Shown here: in pieces, positions 53,361 through 63,170 of the stretch | How positions within the stretch are numbered: the stretch's first letter is position 1 | How the letters are laid out: each line of letters begins with the position of its first letter | Assembly: GCA_021806295.1 (NCBI GenBank) | Contig: JAJZXS010000005.1 | Span: 1-63,302, forward strand | Reading direction: 5' to 3' | DNA length: 63,302 nt | Source of the DNA: Thermoplasmata archaeon | Lineage (GTDB): Archaea > Thermoplasmatota > Thermoplasmata > Thermoplasmatales > Thermoplasmataceae | Notes under the pieces: model-generated | Seen by the model: the letters and a program-made list of their open reading frames with translations, nothing else | Told to the model about the DNA's origin: nothing | The model's database searches: none | Translations under genes and position numbers: made by a program

Positions 53361-54791
53361 ATGGATGAAAGCGAGCCGGTCCTGGAAAGAAAATATGAGC
53401 TGAAACAGGGGGCAGTGGGCAAATGGCATGCCGTATTTCAGGCATATACCCATGTGGCTCCCTCGGGAGACATTGGTATATTGCTTACAGGCGTGGCGCT
53501 GTTTGCACTTGGTGCATCTCCCCTGGCTGTGCTGCTGTCGTGGGTGGTCTACCTCTTAATGGTGAATACAAATTACAGGTTCAGCAGGAGGGTGGCCCAT
53601 GCGGGCGGCTACTATGCAATAGGCGGCCATGGAATGGGTGGTTTTTACGGCTTCATGAACGGCTGGGTTTATCTGCTGGATGAAATGATAATATATCCGA
53701 GCTTCGGGCTTCTGGGGTTTGCGTCAGTAATTTACCTGCTGAGCCCCAGCATCTCATCAATACCTTTCATATGGATTCCCCTGATACTCATACCATTTGC
53801 CACAGGGCTGCTGTTCAATTATTTCGGCATCAAGCCATCCCTTGTTTATCTACTTATTACTGCCTCAGTTGAGGTTGTATTTCTGCTCTCTACAAGCTGG
53901 TACATTATTGTATCCATGGGCCATGCCAATACCCTAAGTGTTTTTTCCCTCCGGGGAATCAATGCCATACCATTTCTGTTTGCACTGCTTTATGGAATCG
54001 AGGCTTATGGCGGCCTGGGAACCGTGATAGGCATAAGCGAGGAAACAGAAAAATCAAAATTCAATGTGCCCCGGGCTATAATAATTGCCTCAATACTTGC
54101 CGGTGCAACACTCATATCGGCAATGTATGCCCTGACCATAGCATGGGGGCCTTCTGTTATGAGCGGTTACGCCGCGTCCCCGGATCCGGGATTGATAATC
54201 TGGCACAGATTTTTCGGGCTTCCCGGTGAAATAATACTGCTGTTCTTCATACTGAATGGATATATTGCATACACTGTTGCGAATCCAATTGTCCAGTCCC
54301 GGGTCATATATGCCATGGCCAGAGACGGGGTTTTTCCCAAGTATTTTGCAGTTACCCATAAAAAATACAGAACTCCATACAGGGCGGTTACGCTTGTATC
54401 CCTGATCGCCCTGGTTGTTGCCCTTGGCCTGTCATTTCCCTTCGGGCCTTTCGATGCTGCAATAATAACAGGAGCCATGGCAGGGATCGGCCTGGTTACC
54501 GCACATGCAATGTCCAGCCTGGCCTACGTGAGGTTTGCCAGGAAGGATAAAAAGGTGGAATACAGTACACTGAAGGATATGGTAATACCTCTTATCTCAT
54601 TTGTGGTGCTGATTCCTATTATAGTGTTTGCATTCGATGAACTGACATGGCCCTATATTTTATCGCCCATACTTGCTGCCCTGTGGGTTCTTGGATCATT
54701 TATATTCGGAATGTACCTGTATAAAAATAAAAAAGAGGACTTAATGAAAGCCGGAGGTGAGGACTTTTCCGAGGTAATTACAGAGGATTAA
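53361..54791 (+). CDS. APC superfamily amino-acid permease
   Basis: The 476-residue permease has about 12 helices; the N-terminus GKWHAVFQAYTHVAPSGDIGILLTGV and the loop GISEETEKSKFNVPRAI are the conserved parts. The loop HKKYRTPYRAVT matches the other APC carriers. It is closest to the permease at 35181-36596. It lies convergent with the ALDH gene and has its own 170-base AT-rich upstream region. Confidence 0.9.
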   Translation: MDESEPVLERKYELKQGAVGKWHAVFQAYTHVAPSGDIGILLTGVALFALGASPLAVLLSWVVYLLMVNTNYRFSRRVAHAGGYYAIGGHGMGGFYGFMNGWVYLLDEMIIYPSFGLLGFASVIYLLSPSISSIPFIWIPLILIPFATGLLFNYFGIKPSLVYLLITASVEVVFLLSTSWYIIVSMGHANTLSVFSLRGINAIPFLFALLYGIEAYGGLGTVIGISEETEKSKFNVPRAIIIASILAGATLISAMYALTIAWGPSVMSGYAASPDPGLIIWHRFFGLPGEIILLFFILNGYIAYTVANPIVQSRVIYAMARDGVFPKYFAVTHKKYRTPYRAVTLVSLIALVVALGLSFPFGPFDAAIITGAMAGIGLVTAHAMSSLAYVRFARKDKKVEYSTLKDMVIPLISFVVLIPIIVFAFDELTWPYILSPILAALWVLGSFIFGMYLYKNKKEDLMKAGGEDFSEVITED

Positions 54792-54801
54792 TAATTTTTA
54801 A

Positions 54802-56295
54802 TTATCCTTTAAAAATCTGGTCGTACCAGTCCTTTCTCACCTTTCCTGTTATATCAAAGTATACATGCTTTATGTATGTGAACTCTTCCAGCGAGTAGGG
54901 TGAAAGTGATGCACCGTGGCCGCTCTGCTTGTATCCAGCCCATGGCATCTCAGATGGAACCACCACGTGCTCATTGACCCATACAGTGCCGAATCTCAGA
55001 TCCCTTGTTGCCCTCATTGCAGTTGTGATGTCAGAAGTCCATACTGATGATCCGAGGCCGTATGTGACATCGTTGCTTCTCCTGATTACGTCATCGTAGT
55101 CCCTGAATTTCAATATGGTAAATACAGGTCCGAATATCTCCTCTTTGACAATGGCAGATGACTCGTTTTCAGTATATATGAGAGCCGGATCAATGTAATA
55201 TCCGTGCTCGTGGCCGTTAATTTTAGGCCTATCGCCCCCGGAGATCAGCCTGCCACCCTCTTCTATTCCCTTTTTAATATATCCCTCAACCCTTGTTCTC
55301 TGTGCCTCAGAAATGAGAGGCCCCATATCGGTATCGGGATTTTCCGGATCGCCTATTTTTATTTGCCTAATCCTTTCTTTCAACCGCTGTACAAACCTAT
55401 CAAAAACTTTTTCCTGGATATAATATCTGGTTGAATTTGCACAGTCCTGGCCATTATTTACCATACCGCCCACTATGGCACTCTCCACGGCAGCATCAAT
55501 ATTTGCATCTTCGAAAACTATGAAAGGTGCCTTGCCTCCCAGTTCAAGGGAAACCTTTTTCAGGGTTGAGGAACCGAGATCAGAGAGCCTTTTTCCAACC
55601 TCAGTGCTCCCTGTAAATGCAATCATGTCCAGCTTGTTGCTCCTTGCCATCTGTTCACCCACGGAGCTTCCCGGGCCCGTAATTACATTGAAAACCCCTG
55701 CAGGAACTCCGGCATTTTCAACCAGTTCGGCAAGTTTCAGGGTTGTCAGTGGGGTGTAGCTTGCCGGCTTTACTACAACGGAGTTTCCTGTGGCAATGGC
55801 TGGAAAGGCGCGCCATATAACCATCATGAGCGGGTAGTTCCACGGAGTTATAACTCCAACTGCACCGATGGGCTCCCTTCTTATTGCACTTGTCCCGTCC
55901 GCAACGTATTCTGCCATGGCCTTCCCCTCCAGTGTTCTGCATGCCCCTGCAATAAACCTTATATTATCTATGGTGTATGGTATATCATAACCAGATACCT
56001 GCTTAACACTTTTCCCGGAATTTTCAGTCTCGAGTTTTATAAACTCCTTCTGGTTTTTTTCAAGAAGGTCTGCGATTTTCAGTAAAATATTTGATCTGTC
56101 TCCGGGAGGAAGCCTGCTCCATACCCCGGAGTCAAAGGAATCCCTTGCAGCATCCACTGCCATTTCTACGTCAGCTTCTGATGCTGACTGCACTTTTGCG
56201 ATAACTTCATCGGTTGATGGGTTTTTGACATCCAGAAGTTTCCCTGTGGATGAGTTCACCCATTCTCCATTTATGTAAAGTTTGTAAGTTTCCAT
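54802..56295 (-). CDS. Aldehyde dehydrogenase (NAD(P)-dependent)
   Basis: The 497-residue protein has the ALDH motifs: TPWNYPLMMVIWR, GPGSSVGEQM, SLELGGKAPF with the general-base Glu near residue 251, and NNGQDCANS with the nucleophile Cys near 285. The wording is closest to betaine- or aminobutyraldehyde-type ALDHs. It oxidises an aldehyde to the acid. The iron-type ADH gene lies 13 bases upstream, so alcohol is likely oxidised stepwise to acid by this pair. Confidence 0.92.
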   Translation of the reverse strand: METYKLYINGEWVNSSTGKLLDVKNPSTDEVIAKVQSASEADVEMAVDAARDSFDSGVWSRLPPGDRSNILLKIADLLEKNQKEFIKLETENSGKSVKQVSGYDIPYTIDNIRFIAGACRTLEGKAMAEYVADGTSAIRREPIGAVGVITPWNYPLMMVIWRAFPAIATGNSVVVKPASYTPLTTLKLAELVENAGVPAGVFNVITGPGSSVGEQMARSNKLDMIAFTGSTEVGKRLSDLGSSTLKKVSLELGGKAPFIVFEDANIDAAVESAIVGGMVNNGQDCANSTRYYIQEKVFDRFVQRLKERIRQIKIGDPENPDTDMGPLISEAQRTRVEGYIKKGIEEGGRLISGGDRPKINGHEHGYYIDPALIYTENESSAIVKEEIFGPVFTILKFRDYDDVIRRSNDVTYGLGSSVWTSDITTAMRATRDLRFGTVWVNEHVVVPSEMPWAGYKQSGHGASLSPYSLEEFTYIKHVYFDITGKVRKDWYDQIFKG

Positions 56296-56308
56296 TTATT
56301 CACCATTT

Positions 56309-57544
56309 TCAATTTTCTAAAGTCCCATCATACATATTTGTTATAAGCTTTAGCGAATTTTCCATTGTCAGCCTTCTCGGATTGAATCTCGGCAGGTCAT
56401 AGAGCTTCTGCCTTGAAGAATATATATATTCGGCAAATTTTTCTATATCAGACTTCGGGAAGTTTATCTCCTTTAAAGTTGTGGGCATCTCAAGATCCTT
56501 CAGCATCTGTATGATTGCCGGCGGGATTTTGGAGGCCACCTCCCTGGCAGATTCTCCCCTGTGCGGTATATTGAATATTCCGGCCAGTGAACCGATTTTA
56601 TTATATGCAGCAGATATGTTGAAATCCAGTATATATGGCAATGCCATTCCCACGGCAACACCGTGGATTGCACCGTATTTAGGGCCGAATGCCTCTCCCA
56701 GGCAGTGGCCAAGAATGGAAGGGCCTGCAACCCAGGGAAATGTTATCACCATGCCGCCGAGCATTGCACCCATGGACATTCCTGACCTTGCCCTTATGTT
56801 GCCCGGATCATTATATGCTGTCCTCAGATTTCTGAAAATAAGGGATGCAGCCTTGGTGGCAATTCCATCCGATACTGGATTTGCCTCCTTGCTGATCAGT
56901 CCCTCTACGTTATGTGCAAGTGCATCCATACCACTGGCTGCAGTTGTTCTTGGAGGTGCACTGGCATTTAGCACAGGATCCACTATTGCAGTATCCGCAA
57001 GAAGGTTACTGCTTGCAGCCCATGTTTTATACATGGATTCCTTATCTATGACCACAGACATATTAGAAACCTCGCTACCTGTGCCTCCGGTGGTGGGTAT
57101 CAGAATTTTTGGAAGCCCGGGATTTTTGAATTTGTCCTCCACAGGGGTGAGATACTCTGAGGGGTCTCCGGGATTCGTAACCATGGAGGCTACCATCTTG
57201 CTGGTATCCAGAACACTTCCCCCGCCCACTGCAAGAACAGAATCAAATTTTCCATTAGACCTGGCAAAATCTACAGCGTTTATGATGTTTTCCATATTGG
57301 GCTCATTTGAAATCTTATCGTATATCTCATATTTTATATGGTTTTTTGAAAGAGATTCCAGTATGTTCTCCAGAAGGCCGAATTTGTAAACATTCGGATC
57401 TGTGACAATTAAAGTATTTTTCCTGCCCATGAGGCTTAACTGATCACCTGCAAGCCTGGCCTGCCCTGCACCAAAAAGTATCCTCTTAACCTGGTCAAAA
57501 TTCAGTGCATGTTTATATTCATACAAAGTATCCATATCATTCAT
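56309..57544 (-). CDS. Iron-containing alcohol dehydrogenase (group III)
   Basis: The 411-residue protein has the NAD(P) loop VGGGSVLDTSKM, TTGGTGSEVS and the metal ligands in MDALAHNVEGL (Asp, His), GHCLGEAFGPKYGAIHG (two His). It oxidises alcohols or reduces aldehydes with Fe2+ or Zn2+. It leads the operon with the ALDH gene, behind an AT-rich promoter with a 19-bp palindrome. ATG at 57544 or three codons later (57535). Confidence 0.92.
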   Translation of the reverse strand: MNDMDTLYEYKHALNFDQVKRILFGAGQARLAGDQLSLMGRKNTLIVTDPNVYKFGLLENILESLSKNHIKYEIYDKISNEPNMENIINAVDFARSNGKFDSVLAVGGGSVLDTSKMVASMVTNPGDPSEYLTPVEDKFKNPGLPKILIPTTGGTGSEVSNMSVVIDKESMYKTWAASSNLLADTAIVDPVLNASAPPRTTAASGMDALAHNVEGLISKEANPVSDGIATKAASLIFRNLRTAYNDPGNIRARSGMSMGAMLGGMVITFPWVAGPSILGHCLGEAFGPKYGAIHGVAVGMALPYILDFNISAAYNKIGSLAGIFNIPHRGESAREVASKIPPAIIQMLKDLEMPTTLKEINFPKSDIEKFAEYIYSSRQKLYDLPRFNPRRLTMENSLKLITNMYDGTLEN

Positions 57545-57549
57545 TAAAA

Positions 57550-57568
57550 ATATATAAATAATTTATAT
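57550..57568. promoter_or_regulatory. 19-bp AT palindrome at ADH-ALDH promoter
   Basis: TATATAAAT, one central base, ATTTATATA: perfect 9-bp arms ending six bases before the ADH start codon. It overlaps the expected TATA/transcription-start zone of a leaderless gene, so a bound regulator would block initiation. It may also simply be overlapping TATA-like sequence. Confidence 0.4.
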
Positions 57569-57662
57569 ATAACGCTTGTTATATACTTTCACGGTGAATG
57601 GCATAAGGATTCCAGAGGGTGTTTAATGAAAAATCTTTTTAACGTATAAGCTATATTGTTTT

Positions 57663-58169
57663 ATGAAATTTAACGTACAGACAGAGGATTTCCCTGAGAC
57701 GTTTTATGCTTTCATCGAAATCCCCCAGGGCGCAAATACGAAGCTGGAGTACAAGCCGGAAGTGGATAATATAGTTCTTGACAGGATACTGTTCACATCC
57801 ATGGTATACCCAACAAATTACGGCTTCATACTGAATACAAAGGGAAAGGACGGGGATCCTCTGGACGTTCTCGTAATTGCATCGGGGCCAATCCCATCCG
57901 GTACTGTTGTAAAATGCAGGTCTGTGGGAATAGCACAGATGAGCGATGAGGAGGGTTCTGATAATAAGGTTATGGCGGTGCCTGTTGACAAGGTTGACCC
58001 AACATCAGCGGCAATAAAGGATGTAAATAACCTGGGTGACCCATTAAAGGAGAAAATAAAACATTTCTTCCAGCATTATAAAGAACTTGAAAAGGGCAAA
58101 TTCATGACCTTTCATGGATACGCTGGCAGGGAAGAGGCCATTAAAGAAATTAAAGAATCCCTTTTATGA
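57663..58169 (+). CDS. ppa: Inorganic pyrophosphatase (family I)
   Basis: The 168-residue protein has the soluble PPase signature DGDPLDVLV and the active-site segments YPTNYGFILNT and KVDPTS. It hydrolyses PPi with Mg2+ and drives biosynthesis. The length is standard for archaeal family I enzymes. It is divergent from the ADH gene across 118 bases. Confidence 0.95.
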   Translation: MKFNVQTEDFPETFYAFIEIPQGANTKLEYKPEVDNIVLDRILFTSMVYPTNYGFILNTKGKDGDPLDVLVIASGPIPSGTVVKCRSVGIAQMSDEEGSDNKVMAVPVDKVDPTSAAIKDVNNLGDPLKEKIKHFFQHYKELEKGKFMTFHGYAGREEAIKEIKESLL

Positions 58170-58225
58170 AACAGAACTTTCGTTCGAATCAATAATATTT
58201 TTTACCATTTTATGTTTATATTCGT

Positions 58226-58795
58226 GTGCGTTATAGGAAATATCTCATCGGCTTTCTCGGACCATTGATCACGATAATATTAATATTCCTGGATATAGGC
58301 ATTTCTCCATATTTTTCATGGTATGTCAATTCATTGAGCAGTTTGGGAGTACACAGATATTATTTTATTTTTGATTCTGCTGTAATAATAGGTGGAATTT
58401 CCATTTTTATATTTGCACTTCTGCTGTATAAAAACCTTGCAGTGAAATTTCTCTCCATAGGCTTTATCATGGCTGGTGCTATTTCACTTTTCCTAATAGG
58501 AATTTTCAACGAAAACTATGGAAATTTGCATCTCGCAATTGCCGTTATATACTTTATATCCACACCTGTGGGAATCATAATATTTAGTTTTTACAGGATA
58601 CGTAGATTTATAAGCTATTACGGCTTTATTTCAGGAATTATTTCCCTGGGAACAATAATTTTTGGAATACTGGTACTGTTCCGGTATATTAAAATTGGAA
58701 TAGGGCTCTCAGTTACTGAGATGGCTGAGGCATTGCTGCTATCTTCCTGGTCTTCCATAACCGGGCTTTATCTCTGCTATCACCATGCAAGATGA
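58226..58795 (+). CDS. DUF998-like membrane protein
   Basis: The GTG-initiated 189-residue protein has six hydrophobic segments; helix 1-2 loop FSWYVNSLSSLGVHRY resembles the DUF998 signature (FSW-x-x-NSLSxLG). Function of this family is unknown. It is 56 bases after the pyrophosphatase gene and ends next to the convergent sugar kinase. Confidence 0.75.
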   Translation: MRYRKYLIGFLGPLITIILIFLDIGISPYFSWYVNSLSSLGVHRYYFIFDSAVIIGGISIFIFALLLYKNLAVKFLSIGFIMAGAISLFLIGIFNENYGNLHLAIAVIYFISTPVGIIIFSFYRIRRFISYYGFISGIISLGTIIFGILVLFRYIKIGIGLSVTEMAEALLLSSWSSITGLYLCYHHAR

Positions 58796-58796
58796 G

Positions 58797-59798
58797 TCAA
58801 ACGTCCGAGTCTATAAAGTTCTTAATTATTCTGGTTCCCATGCCATCGAATTTCAGGCGGATCACAAACTCCGACATCTCACGCATCCTGTTCTGAAGCC
58901 TGTTAACATTTTCAGGGTCCGTCATTACCAGTATGAACCCCTCTGACCCGCCCCCGAGAAGCTTAGCTGACCTCGCGCCATTATCAAAGGCATAGCTGAT
59001 CATCTTTTCTATTCTTTCATTGGAGACGTTGCTGCCCAAAGTCTTTTTGATTTTCCATCCATTATTAATTAGTGAACAGATTTCCTCACGGTTTTCTGAC
59101 ATCACTGCCCTGCTCATCTGCAATGCCATGTCCCTTATGGACCTCAATTTTGACATTGTTTCTTCATCTCCAAGTGCTGATTTCAGGGCCTGTTCCTGTA
59201 GGGACTTTGAGCTTTCCCGTGTATTTCCGGTATATACCAGAATCATTGATCTTTCCAGGTTATGAATGAACTCTGTATTGATATTGAATTTCTGAATTGT
59301 TTCACCCGACCTTTTAAATTCCATATACTTCAGGCCGCCAACTGCTATAGCGAATGGATCCTGTTTTCCCAGTATTATATTGAATTTTTCCTTTTCTGTG
59401 ATATAGGATTCCCTGGCAAGTTCTAGAGGCCCTATTTCGGTTCTCTTTATTGCATAGATTATTTTGATTATGCCATTCAGCAGGGCTGAGCTGGAACCCA
59501 GGCCTGAACCTGGAGGGACATCGCTGTTCATTATAAGCCTTCCAGTGGTGATTCCACTATCCATGAACATCCCGATAATTCGATTTTCCATGGAAGTATT
59601 ATTTGATGAAATAAGGGATGTTTTCAGGAAGTCCCTGGAAGAAATTTCAAGTGTCCCTCCATCGTCCAGGTACCTTATCATTATTCCCCTATCTATAGTT
59701 GTATTGAACACTGCACCCCCATAATTTTCCAGAAATGGGCTGATGTCTGATCCACCACCGGCAAAGCTTATCCGAACTGGACTGTAAACAGTAATCAT
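58797..59798 (-). CDS. GHMP-family sugar kinase (heptose-7-phosphate kinase-like)
   Basis: The 333-residue protein starts VYSPVRISFAGGGSDI, a form specific for the HddA/heptose kinase and fucokinase-like GHMP group, and has the ATP loop PPGSGLGSSSAL and a C-terminal LLGGGSEGFIL. It phosphorylates a sugar or sugar phosphate at the anomeric position; substrate unknown. A mevalonate-pathway role is less likely because the N-terminal form differs. It is convergent with the DUF998 gene. Confidence 0.87.
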   Translation of the reverse strand: MITVYSPVRISFAGGGSDISPFLENYGGAVFNTTIDRGIMIRYLDDGGTLEISSRDFLKTSLISSNNTSMENRIIGMFMDSGITTGRLIMNSDVPPGSGLGSSSALLNGIIKIIYAIKRTEIGPLELARESYITEKEKFNIILGKQDPFAIAVGGLKYMEFKRSGETIQKFNINTEFIHNLERSMILVYTGNTRESSKSLQEQALKSALGDEETMSKLRSIRDMALQMSRAVMSENREEICSLINNGWKIKKTLGSNVSNERIEKMISYAFDNGARSAKLLGGGSEGFILVMTDPENVNRLQNRMREMSEFVIRLKFDGMGTRIIKNFIDSDV

Positions 59799-59983
59799 GT
59801 AAATACATCAGAAATACCTATTAAAAGGTTAAGCTCCTTTATTTATTGAATAATTACCAGGTTTTTGGTATGGCAGAAATAAATATGGTGTATTAATCCC
59901 GGAATACAGGTTTCTGCCAGCTCAATAACTATTTATGTATTAATATAATACGGTATGCAAATCAAAAGCAGCTGGTCTTGATT

Positions 59984-60292
59984 ATGATAGTATTCAATGT
60001 AAATTCCGGGATGATACAGATACAGGATTCTGTTGGAAGGTTATTGATGAACAGAATTTTAATAATGAGAGCGTATACTGAAACGGTCGCCTGTGATTCG
60101 GGCATGTGCGAGGTTGTGCATGGAATTTCGCTGAAAATCAAAAGGCGCTGCAATGATCCAGAAATGCTTTATTTTATGAACGGAAATATAGAGATTGCAA
60201 TGGATTCCACCGTGTACGACCTCCTGGAAAGGGAAAACCTTTCGATTGAAAAGGGAAGGGATATTGCTGTGGAAAGAAGGCGCCGCAGATAA
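59984..60292 (+). CDS. Small basic hypothetical protein
   Basis: The 102-residue frame (ATG at 59984, or TTG at 59978) has no recognised domain. It is soluble, with one Cys pair (ACDSGMCEVVHG) and a very basic end (VERRRRR), and could bind nucleic acid. No competing long gene covers the region, it is followed by an MFS gene after 35 bases, and the Arg codons are the AGG/AGA type of neighbours. Still, this could be a chance frame. Confidence 0.5.
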   Translation: MIVFNVNSGMIQIQDSVGRLLMNRILIMRAYTETVACDSGMCEVVHGISLKIKRRCNDPEMLYFMNGNIEIAMDSTVYDLLERENLSIEKGRDIAVERRRRR

Positions 60293-60327
60293 CCTAAAAA
60301 TCAATTTATAGTATCTGGACATGCAGA

Positions 60328-61692
60328 ATGATGGATCACAGGTACGGAGTTCTCGCAGTTACAACATTAAGCACACTCATGGCTGCCATAGATTCCACCA
60401 TTGTGTATCTGGCGCTCCCCGCCATGGGCGAAACCTTTCATTCCGGTATTTCATACCTCACAGTTGTTGTAACTGCATATCTGATTTCCACAACTGTTAT
60501 GCTTGTACCTGCAATTGAAATAACAAAAAGAATAGGAAACAGGAATTTTTATATTATAGGATTTTCTTTATTTACCATTTCCTCACTGGTAATAGCATTA
60601 TCATTCAACATACTTTCAGTAATAGTTTTCAGGTTTACAGAGGGAATAGGTGCCGGAATAATGACCTCATCCGACATTCCAATAATCCTCGGAGCCTTCA
60701 GGAGTGGTGAAAGAGGAAAGGCAATAGGGCTGAACTCAATAGCGTGGTCCATAGGAACCGTGACTGGACCAGTTCTGGGGGGATTCCTTGTGGCCATCAA
60801 CTGGCGTTATATTTTTTTAATCAATGTACCCATAGGCATAGCAGCAATATACACCGGTTTCAGGATAATTAGGAATGACAGGCCGGTTAAACTTCCGCTA
60901 AAATACAGGTCTGCAATCTCCATGGCAGCATTCATAATACCCCTCATCCTTGGAATAGCACTGATAAATGTGTATTATATCATTATTGCAGCTGTTATAT
61001 TCCCTTTTTTTATGTATACACAGGTTAAAAATCCAGTGATTGAGAGGAAACTGCTGAAAAATATAAAGTTCTCCCTGATAACAGTGGCATCCTTCCTGGA
61101 ATCCTTTGTTTTCTTTTCAGTACTGTTTGCCCTGAGCCTGTATTTTGAAAGTGATCTGGGAATAGGCAGTGTTGAAACTGGTCTGCTCATAATGGCCTAT
61201 CCTCTGGCTTCCATAATATCCAGCCCCATAGGCGGCATGCTTTATGACCGGTATCCCAACAGCGAGGCCATAATGGCTGCAGGCACCCTTATGGAATGCA
61301 TTCCGGTAATATTTATTGCCATATACCTGAGGTTTATCCCGGAGCTGCTGTTAATAGCTGGATTTGGGGGTTCCATGTTCTGGGCGCCCTCCACAACAAT
61401 GATTACAGATGCCATGGGAGAGCGTTACCGTGTCCAGGCCAATAATTCTATGTTCATCATGCGTGATGTGGGCATAATCGCATCAATTTCAATACTCCCA
61501 CTGTTTATAATGTATTTCTCGAGGGTCAATGTTGGCCTTGGAGATATTTTCGTGGAAAAGTCAATGGTGGATATTACTGCCGGAATCAGTGCCTATCTAC
61601 TGGTTACGTCCATGATTTCATTATCATCACTTATATTTATTTACGAATACCACAGAAGGGTAAGGAAATCCATTAGCAATGGTGCCATGTAA
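60328..61692 (+). CDS. MFS drug/H+ antiporter (DHA2-like)
   Basis: The 454-residue carrier starts MAAIDSTIVYLALPAMG, the EmrB/QacA helix-1 motif with the membrane Asp, and has the antiporter segment NSIAWSIGTVTGPVLGGFL. About 14 helices are expected. It is less like the two DHA2 carriers at 17669 and 36641 than those are to each other. A drug or metabolite exporter role is likely; cargo unknown. Confidence 0.9.
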   Translation: MMDHRYGVLAVTTLSTLMAAIDSTIVYLALPAMGETFHSGISYLTVVVTAYLISTTVMLVPAIEITKRIGNRNFYIIGFSLFTISSLVIALSFNILSVIVFRFTEGIGAGIMTSSDIPIILGAFRSGERGKAIGLNSIAWSIGTVTGPVLGGFLVAINWRYIFLINVPIGIAAIYTGFRIIRNDRPVKLPLKYRSAISMAAFIIPLILGIALINVYYIIIAAVIFPFFMYTQVKNPVIERKLLKNIKFSLITVASFLESFVFFSVLFALSLYFESDLGIGSVETGLLIMAYPLASIISSPIGGMLYDRYPNSEAIMAAGTLMECIPVIFIAIYLRFIPELLLIAGFGGSMFWAPSTTMITDAMGERYRVQANNSMFIMRDVGIIASISILPLFIMYFSRVNVGLGDIFVEKSMVDITAGISAYLLVTSMISLSSLIFIYEYHRRVRKSISNGAM

Positions 61693-61743
61693 GGCCCTGC
61701 AGCAGTATCAAATAGTTAAATAACAAATTAAACATATACATCC

Positions 61744-61817
61744 GGATCCGTGGGGTAGTTAGGACATCCTGCTGGCCTTCGAAGCCGATGACCCGGGTTC
61801 AAATCCCGGCGGGTCCG
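61744..61817 (+). tRNA. tRNA-Arg (anticodon TCG)
   Basis: The 74-base tRNA has acceptor GGATCCG pairing with CGGGTCC (one T-G), T-arm CCGGG/CCCGG with loop TTCAAAT, and anticodon loop CTTCGAA giving TCG. The first pair of the anticodon stem is a C-A mismatch and the variable region is only four bases, so the fold is slightly unusual. CCA is not encoded in full. Confidence 0.88.
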
Positions 61818-61880
61818 CCTTTTCCATGCATTTTGATGGCATCTGAAAAATTTTATTTATTATCCAGCAATTATGCTGCA

Positions 61881-63056
61881 ATGCCTAAATTTTTAAATAG
61901 CAAAAATAGTGGTATAGTTATATATATAATATTGTTAATGTTACTTACATTTTCTGTGCGGGCCAGCAACAACCTGATACTTACCACAATACCTCTGATA
62001 TCAAAATATGATCTGAACTTTAACAGTGTTGAGATAGGTATACTTGCCGCAGTTGCAGTTGGAAGCACAGGCATAATGAGTGCACTGGTGAATTCAAGGC
62101 TCTGCCCCGGGAAGAGAAGGAAATTATTCATTTCGTCCATTATAATATACATGGTTCTTGAGCCGGTATTCTATTTCTCAAATACTTTCAGCATATGGCT
62201 GCTGGTTATACTTTCAGGTTTCTTCTTCGGATCCGTAATGCCCAACATAATAAGCTCTGCGGGAACAATAAAGGATAAAAGAACAAGGGAAAGGACATTA
62301 ACACTGTACACATTATCATTGAGTGCAAGCCTGGTAATCGGGCCCTTAATTGAATCATTTATACTGCTATATTTCAACCTGTACCAGCTATTCTTATTTT
62401 TTATCCCTTTCGGGATTATAGCAATAGTGTTATCCTTCAAAATAAGATTCCCTGAGGAAATTAAGGATAAAACGAAAAAGAATCTGAATGTTTTCAAAAA
62501 TCCGGGTTTCAGATTATCCGTTTTCAATAATATATCCTACGATACGCCATTTGCATTAATATTAACGTTTGGTGGGATATTTGCAAGAACAGAATTCAAT
62601 GCGCCATATTCCTTCGTTGAACTTTTGCTGGCGGGTTTTTTTGGATTATCGTTTCTGTCCAGATTTATTCTTTCATACAGGCCTGCAAAAAAATTATATA
62701 TTACAACCACCGTATCAATAATTATAACCATCATAGGTTTGATACTAGTATATTTTTCGACAAGTTTAATCCTATATTTTGTTATTATATGCCTGCTTGG
62801 AATACCACATGGTTTGACATTTCCAACATCGCTCACTGCATTATCAAGATCATTCAATGAGAGCGAAATATCGGTTGCAAATACATATTTTTATGCACTG
62901 ATGATGTTTCTTGCTGTCATTGTCCCATCTATGGCGGGATTGATGGTTTATTCAGTAGGTTTGAGGTTCACCTTTCTTCTATTTGCCATCCCTGTGATTA
63001 TACTGTTCGGATTGATTCTGCGTGAATACAAACGTATACCTGAAATAAATAATTAA
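61881..63056 (+). CDS. MFS transporter
   Basis: This 391-residue 12-helix carrier is a paralogue of 33980-35179: FSVRASNNLILTTIPL, SKYDLNF, FFFGSVMPNIISSAG and LLGIPHGLTFP are shared. The frame is open back into the tRNA gene, and ATGs exist at 61836 and 61881. I prefer 61881 because an AT-rich TATA-like stretch lies about 25 bases upstream and the paralogue also begins shortly before helix 1. Substrate unknown. Confidence 0.85.
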   Translation: MPKFLNSKNSGIVIYIILLMLLTFSVRASNNLILTTIPLISKYDLNFNSVEIGILAAVAVGSTGIMSALVNSRLCPGKRRKLFISSIIIYMVLEPVFYFSNTFSIWLLVILSGFFFGSVMPNIISSAGTIKDKRTRERTLTLYTLSLSASLVIGPLIESFILLYFNLYQLFLFFIPFGIIAIVLSFKIRFPEEIKDKTKKNLNVFKNPGFRLSVFNNISYDTPFALILTFGGIFARTEFNAPYSFVELLLAGFFGLSFLSRFILSYRPAKKLYITTTVSIIITIIGLILVYFSTSLILYFVIICLLGIPHGLTFPTSLTALSRSFNESEISVANTYFYALMMFLAVIVPSMAGLMVYSVGLRFTFLLFAIPVIILFGLILREYKRIPEINN

Positions 63057-63170
63057 TATTGATTCCATGAACAAATGCTTAAATCAGGATATTTTGCTGT
63101 CTGGTTTTTACTACCAATGCCCCCGACAATTCAAGAGAATAATTGAAATAAGCATGTAGTAATAACCATG

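Noticed and set aside
56481-57389. Open plus-strand frame of 302 codons
   Set aside because: It lies antisense to the iron-type ADH, whose motifs are unambiguous; the reverse frame is open through codon bias only.
61788-61880. N-terminal extension of the last MFS gene beginning within tRNA-Arg
   Set aside because: Bases 61788-61817 belong to the tRNA, and internal ATGs at 61836 and 61881 give normal MFS N-termini.
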